NCBI GenBank assembly: GCA_937916405.1
Contig: CALFUF010000105.1
Coordinates: 1-9,896 of the forward strand
Length of the DNA stretch: 9,896 bases
From: an uncultured Prevotella sp.
GTDB lineage: Bacteria > Bacteroidota > Bacteroidia > Bacteroidales > Bacteroidaceae
Direction: 5' to 3'
Each line of letters starts with the position of its first letter. Position 1 is the first letter of the stretch. The position numbers and the translations under genes were made by a program. The notes beneath the pieces were generated by a model, which did not search any database, was not told the origin of the DNA, and saw only the letters and a list, made by a program, of their open reading frames with translations. Shown in pieces: positions 1 to 6,426 of this stretch.

Positions 1-236
1 ACAGGTATGGTACGGTCGTCAGCACTGACAATCACGAAACCGTTCTGTCCCTCGGCATTGAAAACATAGAATTGGTTGTCACCCACTGCGGCGGCACGAC
101 GCACCTGCTTCTGCTGGAAAGTCTTGCCCTGCATGAACTGACGGGCTATCGTCAGTGCCTGCTGCTCCGTCACATTGCCTGCAAATATGGCTATCGAGAC
201 AAGTACGGTGAAAAAAGAAAATAGTAATCTTTTCAT
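1..236 (-). CDS. C10-family (streptopain-like) cysteine peptidase precursor, N-terminal part
   Basis: Partial gene: 78 codons are visible, reading from the ATG complement at 236-234 to the left edge. The protein opens with a basic start and hydrophobic stretch (MKRLLFSF, then TVLVSIAIFAG), a Sec signal peptide. It continues with VTEQQALTIARQFMQ and FYVFNAEGQNGFVIVSADDR at about residues 53-75. That segment is the hallmark of the Spi/streptopain propeptide that keeps C10 peptidases (SpeB, interpain relatives) inactive before export and processing. In the family the propeptide is followed by a papain-like catalytic domain with Cys and His; those residues lie outside the window, so activity cannot be judged. 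The gene starts 31 bp after the lipoprotein gene stop and is probably co-transcribed with it. A larger protein that only carries a Spi-type prodomain is the alternative. Confidence 0.75.
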   Translation of the reverse strand, partial: MKRLLFSFFTVLVSIAIFAGNVTEQQALTIARQFMQGKTFQQKQVRRAAAVGDNQFYVFNAEGQNGFVIVSADDRTIP

Positions 237-267
237 AGACAACTTATTTTTGTTCTACTCAAATATC

Positions 268-966
268 TCATTGCTTCGCAGCCTCTTTCGCGGCTTTGAT
301 TTGCTCCTCCACCTGCTTGAAAGCCTCGCTGGTCTTGTCCATGATGACTATCTTCTGCAGATGCGCCCATCCTGCAGCCTCATAGGCTTTGATGCTGATG
401 AAGTAGGAGATGGTGAAAGGCTTGCCTTCGCCTGCGATGAAGTCTCTCACATTGATGCCGTCGCCATAAGCAATAGCTTTGCCGTCAGCATCGAAGGCAA
501 CAGGTACAAAATTGGAGTATTTGGTATCCTTGGAGGCTTCTGCTGTGAATACACCGCTGGTTCCTGCATGACGTTGGTCGTCGAGTGTCAGGTTCTTGTC
601 GAGTTTCAAGGGCAGTCCCTCTGCCACCTCGGTAGGTATCTCCTTGCCTTCCAGTGTCTTCTCGATAGCAGGAATAGTCTCTTTCTTGAACTTTAAGGTA
701 TTCCCTTGGTTTAAATAGTCTGACCAGAATTGACTTGCCTCTTCAGGATTAGTCTTTTTCAGTTCATCATACTTTGCGGAGGCTGCTGCTTCGGCTGCCT
801 CGTATTCTGCTACTGCTTTCGGGTACTCACCGAGGATTCCGTCGATTGGCAGGGAGGCTGCTTCTGCCTCTGCGCTTCCTGCACCACTACCACCTCCGCA
901 AGCGGAGAACACACCAGCCACCAGTGCTATCGCACCTGCGACTAAAAGATTTCTTGTCTGTTTCAT
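268..966 (-). CDS. Alanine-rich lipoprotein of unknown function
   Basis: A 232-residue protein not recognised as a named family. The N-terminus is a lipoprotein signal peptide: basic MKQTR, hydrophobic residues 7-20, then FSAC with the lipidated Cys at position 23. The adjoining Gly/Ser stretch (GGGSGAGS) is a usual flexible tether in Bacteroidota lipoproteins; Gly/Ser after Cys also fits a protein sent towards the outer membrane. Residues about 50-110 are rich in Ala, Glu and Lys (EAAEAAASAKYDELKK) and probably helical. Residues about 115-210 are more mixed, with FVPVAFDADGKAIAYGDG and FTISYFISIKAYEAAGW. The C-terminus (FKQVEEQIKAAKEAAKQ) is again a charged helix. It lies between an exported protein gene (30 bp upstream) and a C10 peptidase gene (31 bp downstream). 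A role as partner of the peptidase is only suggested by position. Confidence 0.82.
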   Translation of the reverse strand: MKQTRNLLVAGAIALVAGVFSACGGGSGAGSAEAEAASLPIDGILGEYPKAVAEYEAAEAAASAKYDELKKTNPEEASQFWSDYLNQGNTLKFKKETIPAIEKTLEGKEIPTEVAEGLPLKLDKNLTLDDQRHAGTSGVFTAEASKDTKYSNFVPVAFDADGKAIAYGDGINVRDFIAGEGKPFTISYFISIKAYEAAGWAHLQKIVIMDKTSEAFKQVEEQIKAAKEAAKQ

Positions 967-996
967 AAATGTCTATATTATTAATAAGGTATATTA

Positions 997-2199
997 TCAA
1001 TCCTCCTCGGGGAGTTTGTTTGCTGTTTGTTTTCCTACCAATGTTGTGAGCCCCTTGATACCGTCTGGGTTATAGATGTAGAACTTGCCGTCACCCTCCT
1101 GCATCCAGAAATTGCCGTTCCAGTCGCAATACAGATAATCTACTTGGTTGAACTTGATCTCACCAAACATGCCGAACATGCCGTAGGTGCCTTCGATACC
1201 TGTGGTGAGTTCCTGTGAGATCTTCGGCTCACCCTTCAGGTCTTTGTTGTCCCACTCGTAGAAATGCTTCTGGTAGTTGTCCGTTACGGCAAGTACACGC
1301 TTACCATTGCAGGCAATACGGGTAAACTTCTTGTTCTCACCAGGCAGGCAGTAGGCTTCTTCCCATTTCATCTTCTTCATCGGGGAGCGCATCACCTGCT
1401 CACCCATACCGACATAGATCATGCTGTCCACATCATCACGCCAGATGCCAGAGAGCTCGCCACCGCCACCGTTGCCGATCTCCTTCATCTTCCATATCTT
1501 GCTGCCGATAGCGTTCCGTTTGTCACGGCTGCTGTTGGAGGGAATACCCTTAGGGAGTGCTCCTATCTCATCACCGTTAATATAAATGAGGGTACCGTTA
1601 TCGCTGAGCAGACCATCTGTCGCTTTGTCATAAAAACCAGTGACCCGATGCTCTTTCTGGTCGATAATCATATTCGTGGCATTGTTGATTAACCCAAGAT
1701 AGCGACCGCTGGGGGAAGTGATAATCCGTTTATGCTCATGTGCCTTAATAAGAAATATCAAGGGATCGTTCCATGCTCCTTCCGGGAGGATGACCTCTGA
1801 GGTGTTCACGTCTGTACCGTTATACTTGACGAGACCGATGTCGGCAAGTCGGAAGTAGAGGTTGGTGCTGTCCGCTCCACCGCTAAGAATCTTCGCACGA
1901 CGGCGTGTCTTCTTGGGGATGACAATCTTGATCTCTCCCGTCTTCTTGTTGACAGCACGGAGAGCGTTGGAGTCTCCATTGGGATAGTCAAGGATGTAGA
2001 TATTCTCAGCATCCTCCCATAGCCCATTGTTAGCCCATTCGTCCAACTGGAGGATGGCAAACTTGTTATTCACTTTAGCGGCTGCAGGTTTCTTGGCAGC
2101 GGCAGCCGGCTTTTTAGCAGCCGGTCTTTTCTTTACTTGTGCTGTGACGGCTATACAGGTCATTGCCAATACACAGACCATCATGATTGTTCTTTTCAT
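997..2199 (-). CDS. Exported protein of unknown function, possibly beta-propeller-like
   Basis: Read here as 400 residues starting at the ATG complement at 2199-2197. The open frame extends to another ATG at 2244, but that would place the -7 promoter element (2234-2241) inside the gene and put 15 residues before an obvious signal peptide, so the inner start is preferred. Residues 1-20 (MKRTIMMVCVLAMTCIAVTA) form a signal peptide, with probable cleavage before Gln21. Residues 23-42 are a Lys/Pro/Ala linker made of repeated KKPAA units. The rest contains short strand-like segments ending in Trp/Tyr or Asp-Gly turns, such as NLYFRLADIGLVKYNG, SMIYVGMGEQVM, LYCDWNGNFWMQEGDG and FYIYNPDG. This pattern resembles propeller blades, but no family is recognised. 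It heads a probable operon with the lipoprotein and C10 peptidase genes. Confidence 0.8.
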   Translation of the reverse strand: MKRTIMMVCVLAMTCIAVTAQVKKRPAAKKPAAAAKKPAAAKVNNKFAILQLDEWANNGLWEDAENIYILDYPNGDSNALRAVNKKTGEIKIVIPKKTRRRAKILSGGADSTNLYFRLADIGLVKYNGTDVNTSEVILPEGAWNDPLIFLIKAHEHKRIITSPSGRYLGLINNATNMIIDQKEHRVTGFYDKATDGLLSDNGTLIYINGDEIGALPKGIPSNSSRDKRNAIGSKIWKMKEIGNGGGGELSGIWRDDVDSMIYVGMGEQVMRSPMKKMKWEEAYCLPGENKKFTRIACNGKRVLAVTDNYQKHFYEWDNKDLKGEPKISQELTTGIEGTYGMFGMFGEIKFNQVDYLYCDWNGNFWMQEGDGKFYIYNPDGIKGLTTLVGKQTANKLPEED

Positions 2200-2233
2200 A
2201 ATATAGATGTTTACATTGTATAAATCATCTTGG

Positions 2234-2241
2234 CAAAGATA
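2234..2241 (-). promoter_or_regulatory. Bacteroidota -7 element for the exported-protein unit
   Basis: The minus strand reads TATCTTTG, a full match to the TAnnTTTG element recognised by the main Bacteroidota sigma factor. The expected transcript start, a few bases downstream near 2229, gives a leader of about 30 nt before the ATG at 2199. No clear TTTG is seen at the usual -33 distance. Its position decides the start codon of the downstream gene. Confidence 0.6.
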
Positions 2242-2282
2242 CAACTTTTTGAGATAGGAAGGGCGTTGGCGAGGGTGGCTCT

Positions 2283-2336
2283 ATGCGTCAATCAAACAAA
2301 ATCATGCGTCAATGCGTAAATTTTGACGCTTTGATT
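2283..2336. promoter_or_regulatory. Cluster of GCGTCAA motifs, candidate operator
   Basis: ATGCGTCAAT occurs at 2283-2292 and again at 2304-2313, exactly 21 bp apart. A variant GCGTAAA lies at 2314-2320, and an inverted copy TTGACGC at 2323-2329. The second direct copy and the inverted copy form 7-bp arms around a 10-nt spacer. AATCAAA (2291-2297) is mirrored by TTTGATT (2330-2336). AraC-family proteins commonly bind paired direct repeats about two helical turns apart, and an AraC-type gene starts 45 bp downstream. Binding by that protein is inferred. Confidence 0.4.
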
Positions 2337-2369
2337 CTTTTGCGGAATGATAGTTTCATAAATTATGTG

Positions 2370-2377
2370 TATCTTTG
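2370..2377 (+). promoter_or_regulatory. -7 promoter element of the AraC-type regulator gene
   Basis: TATCTTTG matches TAnnTTTG exactly. Only four bases separate it from the chosen ATG at 2382, so the predicted transcript would start at or within a base or two of the start codon, leaving essentially no leader. No good TTTG is found 19-21 bp upstream, so the promoter may be weak or need an activator. Confidence 0.5.
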
Positions 2378-2381
2378 CATC

Positions 2382-3428
2382 ATGGCAGACTACATCAATA
2401 TTTCAGCATTCCTCATAGGAATCACTACGGCATTCTTTACGATCTTTGCGCTGCATATCCTGTTCTGGCGCAAAGTGCGTACCCGTTTCCAGACAGTGTT
2501 AGGGTGCATCATGGCGGTATGGGCAGTGTGGAATGCGAAAGATCTGATTACCACCTTCCCAGGCATGTATCGTCAGGAGGTGCTTGATTGGATTATGATT
2601 ATTGATGGTTGGTCGGCTCTGACCTATACCGTCTTCGTCTTCGAGGTGGTCATGCCCAGTTGGTTGACCCGTTGGCGTATCTTCTTGTTGTCGGTACCTT
2701 TTGCCGTTTTCACCTTATTATATATAATATGGTCTGAGAAATGGGTCATTCATAGTTATGTGGTCTTCCTTTGGTGTTATGCCTGGGCGGTGGTAGGAAT
2801 AGGATATGTCAAAGTGCGCCGACATATCAAGTATGTTCGTGAGAATTTCTCCAATATCGACAGGATAGACGTGGCATGGCTGAAACCTGTGTTTGTCTTC
2901 GCCATCGTCAGCCAGTTGGCATGGCTGTTCACCTCCCTCTATGCCACGGTCTTTATGGATATCATCTACTATATCTCGACGATCGTGTTGTGGTTGATGG
3001 TGCTGCATTACAGTTGGGACTTCCATTCTATTGAGGTGGAGAAAGAAATGGGGGGGGTAGATACTGCCGCACAGAAGAATCCGCTCCCTATTGCTGAAGG
3101 ACAACTGGAACAGATGGTAGAGGAGCAGCGGTTGTATCTGAACAGTAATTTGACACTCGCTGATATTGCCAAGGCATTGAATACCAACCGTACCTATGTC
3201 AGCAACTATCTCAGTCAGGTACGTGGAGAGACATTCTATGACTATATCAACCAACTACGTATTGAGCGTGTCAGTCTGCCTATGATGCAAGCGCATCCAG
3301 AGTATAAGTTTGATTATGTCGCTAAGGAGAGTGGCTTTGCCTCTATCTCCACCTTCCGTCGCGCCTTCATCAAACTGACCGGGCAAACCCCCAGCCAGTT
3401 TATAGCGGATTCCACCCCTGAGCTTTAA
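2382..3428 (+). CDS. Membrane-anchored AraC-family transcriptional regulator
   Basis: Read as 348 residues from the ATG at 2382. The frame stays open upstream to 2283, but those 33 codons cover the promoter element and operator-like repeats and encode no plausible domain. Residues about 7-28, 37-52, 69-91, 98-117, 122-143, 166-188 and 190-212 are hydrophobic, giving six or seven membrane helices. A short hydrophilic linker (about 213-240) leads to an AraC/XylS DNA-binding domain at 241-340. Its first helix-turn-helix is around 257-278 (LTLADIAKALNTNRTYVSNY) and the second around 310-334 (FDYVAKESGFASISTFRRAF), followed by the typical TGQTPSQF ending. The architecture suggests a sensor in the inner membrane acting directly on DNA; the signal is unknown. 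The linker codons hold an eight-G run (3050-3057). The gene diverges from the exported-protein unit and overlaps thiL tail-to-tail by 29 bp. Confidence 0.88.
   Translation: MADYINISAFLIGITTAFFTIFALHILFWRKVRTRFQTVLGCIMAVWAVWNAKDLITTFPGMYRQEVLDWIMIIDGWSALTYTVFVFEVVMPSWLTRWRIFLLSVPFAVFTLLYIIWSEKWVIHSYVVFLWCYAWAVVGIGYVKVRRHIKYVRENFSNIDRIDVAWLKPVFVFAIVSQLAWLFTSLYATVFMDIIYYISTIVLWLMVLHYSWDFHSIEVEKEMGGVDTAAQKNPLPIAEGQLEQMVEEQRLYLNSNLTLADIAKALNTNRTYVSNYLSQVRGETFYDYINQLRIERVSLPMMQAHPEYKFDYVAKESGFASISTFRRAFIKLTGQTPSQFIADSTPEL
3050..3057 (+). repeat. Eight-G homopolymer inside the regulator gene
   Basis: Eight consecutive G residues encode the Met-Gly-Gly of the linker (residues 223-225) between the membrane part and the AraC domain. 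Losing one G creates TAG at the end of the run (now 3058-3060). Gaining one G shifts the frame to a TGA at present positions 3095-3097. Either change would leave a membrane fragment without the DNA-binding domain. Confidence 0.9.
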
Positions 3429-4497
3429 GCTCAAACTCCTGGTCGTCACGGGTGACAAGGATATGTCCTAAGCTCTCCTTGGTGATATGTCCGATGAGCT
3501 TGACATCTTCCATTGCCTCGATCTTCTCATGGTCACCGATAGGAACAGTAAACAATAGCTCATAGTCCTCACCACCATTCAGGGCGCAGGTCGTCACGTT
3601 CATATTCAGCTCCTCAGCCATCACAGCCGTCTGGTAGTCGATGGGGATTTGTTTCTCGAAGATGCGACAACCTACATGGCTCTGCTTGCAGATATGCATC
3701 AACTCACTGCTTAGTCCGTCGCTGATATCCATCATCGCTGTGGGACGGATATTTGCCTCACGAAGTCGTTGGATGATGTCCCCACGAGCCTCCGTCTTCA
3801 ACTGGCGTTGCAACAGGTATTCCTTGCCGGCGAAATCGGGTGAGGCAATCGTTGAGAGTTGGGAGTTGAGAGTTGAGAGTTTCTGGTTGTCGCCATTAGC
3901 CTTAGCCTCTGCCATTTTCTTCTGTAACTCATCCACTTGGGCGTAGTACACGGACTTCTCCCGTTCTAAAAGTTGCAGTCCCATATAAGCGGCGCCAAGG
4001 TCACCACTGACACAGATAAGGTCTGTCTCCTTGGCACCATTGCGATAAACAATATCCTCCTTACGGGCTTCTCCGATACAAGTGATACTGATGGCAAGAC
4101 CAGTATAGGAGGAGGTGGTGTCACCTCCAACAATATCCACGTTCCATTTGTCACAGGCAAGACGCAGACCGTTATAGAATTGCTCCATGTCTTCGACTGT
4201 GAACCGCTTGCTGAGGGCAAGACTGACAGTCAGTTGGCGGGGTATACCGTTCATGGCGAAGATATCACTGATATTCACCATTGCCGATTTATAACCCAAG
4301 TGCTCCAAGTCAATATAGGTGAGGTCGAAGTGTACACCCTCCATCAACATGTCAGTGGTGACAAGAACCTCGCTGGCAGGGTAGTGAAGTACGGCACAAT
4401 CGTCGCCCACACCATATTTCGTTGACTTGTTCTGTGGTTTGATATCTTTTGTGAGCCGGTCTATCAAGCCGAACTCTCCTAATTTAGCTATTTCCAT
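3400..4497 (-). CDS. thiL: Thiamine-monophosphate kinase ThiL
   Basis: ThiL phosphorylates thiamine monophosphate with ATP to thiamine diphosphate, the active cofactor, in the cytoplasm. The family's motifs are present in order: GVGDDCAVL at 29-37 with the Mg-binding Asp pair, TTDMLMEGVHF at 47-57, NISDIFAMNG at 75-84, VGGDTTSS at 123-130, MDISDGLSSEL at 256-266 and NGGEDYELLFTV at 307-318. At 365 residues it is about 40 longer than the E. coli enzyme. Much of the extra length lies at about 183-220, between LLEREK and DFAGKEYLL, where a charged, probably helical stretch is followed by LSTLNSQLST encoded by 7-bp DNA repeats. The start overlaps the phosphorylase stop by 10 bp (ATGGAAATAG), suggesting coupled translation. 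It is the last gene of the four-gene operon, and its end overlaps the convergent regulator gene by 29 bp. Confidence 0.95.
   Translation of the reverse strand: MEIAKLGEFGLIDRLTKDIKPQNKSTKYGVGDDCAVLHYPASEVLVTTDMLMEGVHFDLTYIDLEHLGYKSAMVNISDIFAMNGIPRQLTVSLALSKRFTVEDMEQFYNGLRLACDKWNVDIVGGDTTSSYTGLAISITCIGEARKEDIVYRNGAKETDLICVSGDLGAAYMGLQLLEREKSVYYAQVDELQKKMAEAKANGDNQKLSTLNSQLSTIASPDFAGKEYLLQRQLKTEARGDIIQRLREANIRPTAMMDISDGLSSELMHICKQSHVGCRIFEKQIPIDYQTAVMAEELNMNVTTCALNGGEDYELLFTVPIGDHEKIEAMEDVKLIGHITKESLGHILVTRDDQEFELKAQGWNPL
3851..3881. repeat. 7-bp tandem repeat (GTTGAGA/GTTGGGA) within thiL
   Basis: Four successive 7-bp units, GTTGAGA, GTTGGGA, GTTGAGA and GTTGAGA, followed by a partial GTT. 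Read on the thiL strand they give CTCTCAACT-type repeats coding for LSTLNSQLST; three units equal 21 bp, so the array keeps the frame with a 7-residue period. From general familiarity, arrays of this AACTCTC/AACTCCC type recur in Bacteroidota genomes, mostly between genes; no search was possible here. Confidence 0.8.
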
Positions 4498-5360
4498 TCT
4501 TCTGTTGGGTGATCTGTATTGAACTTCTCGGTCTTTTGTGACTCTACTATTTCCGAGCGGATAATCATCTCTCTCATGATCTCTGTCATAAAAGGCTGGG
4601 AGGCATTTGCAGCTTCCTGTACTTCCTCATGACTGACTTCCACAGGATGGTCGAAGCCTCCTAAGTCGGTAATGACAGAGATTCCAAACGTGCGAATGCC
4701 GCAGTGATGAGCAACGATCACTTCCGGAACGGTTGACATGCCCACCGCATCAGCACCCATCATGTGATACATCTTATACTCGGCTGGGGTCTCAAAGGTC
4801 GGACCTTGTACACCGATGTAGACACCATAGGTGATACGGATTTTCTTCTCATGGGCAATATCGGCAGCAAGTTGAATGAGTTTCTTGTCGTATGTCTCAT
4901 GCATATCAGGGAATCGCGGTCCTGTCGGGAAATTCTTACCACGTAACGGATGCTCTGGGAAGAAATTGATATGGTCGGTGATAATCATAAGGTCACCGAT
5001 GTTGAACTTAGGATTCATACCACCTGCGGCATTTGAGACGAAAAGTGTCTTAATGCCCAACTCGTACATGACCCTGACAGGGAAGGTTACCTCTTTCATA
5101 GAGTAACCCTCGTAATAGTGGAAACGACCCTGCATCGCCAGGATGTCAATACCACCTAACTTGCCGAAGATGAGCTTGCCAGTATGTCCTTCAACAGTGG
5201 AAACAGGGAAGTTAGGAATGTCTGAATAAGGTATCTCCTGCTTATCAGTTATTTCGGAAGCTAATTGTCCGAGGCCTGTTCCCAGTATGATTGCTGTCTT
5301 TGGATTTGTGGTCATCCTTTGTTTTAACCAAGATGCTGTTTCTTGAATTCTTTCGTACAT
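4488..5360 (-). CDS. Purine nucleoside phosphorylase, trimeric type
   Basis: It cleaves purine ribo- or deoxyribonucleosides with phosphate to base and (deoxy)ribose 1-phosphate, for purine salvage in the cytoplasm. The 290-residue length fits the trimeric PNP family. Visible motifs are the phosphate loop ILGTGLG (25-31, Thr28 where human PNP has Ser33), VEGHTGK (56-62), QGRFHYYEGY (77-86, with Arg79, His81, Tyr83 and Glu84), NAAGGMNP (110-117), and GPTFETPAEY (186-195, Glu190 matching human Glu201), then GADAVGMSTVPE (202-213). The base-recognition position has Asp232 (VITDLG) where human PNP has Asn243. The chosen start gives a 116-bp overlap with lpxK; a start at Met16 (5315) is possible and would still overlap by 71 bp. 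It sits third in the sppA operon and overlaps thiL by 10 bp. PunA is the nearest named type, but the symbol is left open. Confidence 0.93.
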   Translation of the reverse strand: MYERIQETASWLKQRMTTNPKTAIILGTGLGQLASEITDKQEIPYSDIPNFPVSTVEGHTGKLIFGKLGGIDILAMQGRFHYYEGYSMKEVTFPVRVMYELGIKTLFVSNAAGGMNPKFNIGDLMIITDHINFFPEHPLRGKNFPTGPRFPDMHETYDKKLIQLAADIAHEKKIRITYGVYIGVQGPTFETPAEYKMYHMMGADAVGMSTVPEVIVAHHCGIRTFGISVITDLGGFDHPVEVSHEEVQEAANASQPFMTEIMREMIIRSEIVESQKTEKFNTDHPTEEWK

Positions 5361-6417
5361 AGCCTATGATATATTTGTTGAATGTGTCTTCCTGGTCCAG
5401 CATGAAATGGATACTGACAGGAAGGGTATAGATGTTTTTACGTACTTCCTCACTTAATCCGTCTACGTCGTGGAGACGAGTGGCGTCTTTCTCTGTGGTG
5501 ATAAGGCAACGAGGTTGGGGAAGTTGCTCGAAAGTCTCGTTGATAAGCTGAATATCCTTCTTCTTGAACTGATGATGGTCAGCGAAAGAAAGGGATGTGA
5601 GATTCTTGGTGTAGGGCTTTAAGTCATGGATAATCTGCTCTGGTGATGCAATACCAGTCAGTAGCAGGACCTGTTCGTTAGCCTTTAGACTGCTCAAAGG
5701 ACGAGACTCTCCTTCAAAGATGGGCTGTAAATCGTCATATTGTAAGGTGGTGAAATAAAGACTCTGGTAAGCATAGAGCTTCATCGCCTTGGTGATGACA
5801 CGATACTCCATCGGCTTTAAATCCTTGGGACACTTGGTGATGATGACGATATCGGCACGGTCCTTGCCTGACAAAGGCTCACGAAGTCGTCCGGCAGGGA
5901 GTAGGGCGTCATAGATGACCAGTCGGTGATAGTCGACCAATAGAATATTGACTCCTGGCTTGACGTAACGATGTTGAAAGGCATCATCGAGTAAGATGAC
6001 ATCCAAAGACTTATTGTGGCTGGTTAGCTCCTCAATACCATGACAGCGACTTTTATCAACGGCAACTGTCACATCAGGGAATTTGTGTTTCATCTGATAT
6101 GGCTCGTCACCTATCTCTGGCATCGTTGTCTCTGCGTCAGCTATGATGAATCCCTTGCTCTTACGTTTATAACCACGGCTTAGCACAGCGACATGGAAGA
6201 GGTCTTTGAGGTGTTTTATCAGATACTCCACATGGGGTGTCTTACCAGTGCCACCAACGGTGATGTTACCTACTGAAATGACAGGTACATCAAAGGAACG
6301 GCTTTTCAGGATGCCAAGCTCGAACGCCATGTTGCGTAGCTTGACACCTATACCGTAGAGCCAGCTCAACGGCAACAGCCACTTGTTGATGACAATGAAA
6401 TCCCCCTCAACCCTCAT
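5245..6417 (-). CDS. lpxK: Tetraacyldisaccharide 4'-kinase LpxK
   Basis: LpxK adds the 4'-phosphate to the tetraacyldisaccharide precursor of lipid A at the inner face of the inner membrane, a late step of endotoxin core synthesis. Residues 1-35 include a hydrophobic membrane-associated start (LLPLSWLYGIGVKLRN). The P-loop is at 48-61 (SVGNITVGGTGKTP, Lys59). Further motifs are LSRGYKRKS (79-87), GDEPYQMK (103-110), LLDDAFQHR (142-150), LPAGRLREPLSG (173-184) and TTEKDATRL (307-315). The conserved domain seems to end near residue 352. The remaining 38 residues (RKNSRNS to SFRNN) are polar, basic and coded entirely inside the overlap with the phosphorylase gene. The start lies 9 bp after the sppA stop, with AAGG just upstream. 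Confidence 0.94.
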   Translation of the reverse strand: MRVEGDFIVINKWLLPLSWLYGIGVKLRNMAFELGILKSRSFDVPVISVGNITVGGTGKTPHVEYLIKHLKDLFHVAVLSRGYKRKSKGFIIADAETTMPEIGDEPYQMKHKFPDVTVAVDKSRCHGIEELTSHNKSLDVILLDDAFQHRYVKPGVNILLVDYHRLVIYDALLPAGRLREPLSGKDRADIVIITKCPKDLKPMEYRVITKAMKLYAYQSLYFTTLQYDDLQPIFEGESRPLSSLKANEQVLLLTGIASPEQIIHDLKPYTKNLTSLSFADHHQFKKKDIQLINETFEQLPQPRCLITTEKDATRLHDVDGLSEEVRKNIYTLPVSIHFMLDQEDTFNKYIIGYVRKNSRNSILVKTKDDHKSKDSNHTGNRPRTISFRNN

Positions 6418-6426
6418 ACACCTTGT

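Noticed and set aside
175..696. 173-codon open frame on the plus strand
   Set aside because: It runs antisense to the C10 peptidase signal-peptide region and the lipoprotein gene, which has a convincing lipobox; the plus-strand protein has no recognisable domain.
2200..2244. Upstream ATG (2244) extending the exported protein by 15 codons
   Set aside because: It would lie upstream of the predicted transcript start and bury the signal peptide.
2283..2381. Upstream ATG (2283) extending the regulator by 33 codons
   Set aside because: The extension would translate the -7 promoter element and the repeat cluster; the first membrane helix follows directly after the ATG at 2382.
3420..3432. Palindrome GAGCTTTAAGCTC at the convergent gene ends, as a terminator
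   Set aside because: The possible stem is only about four base pairs with no adjacent T-run, and the bases are explained by coding in both genes.
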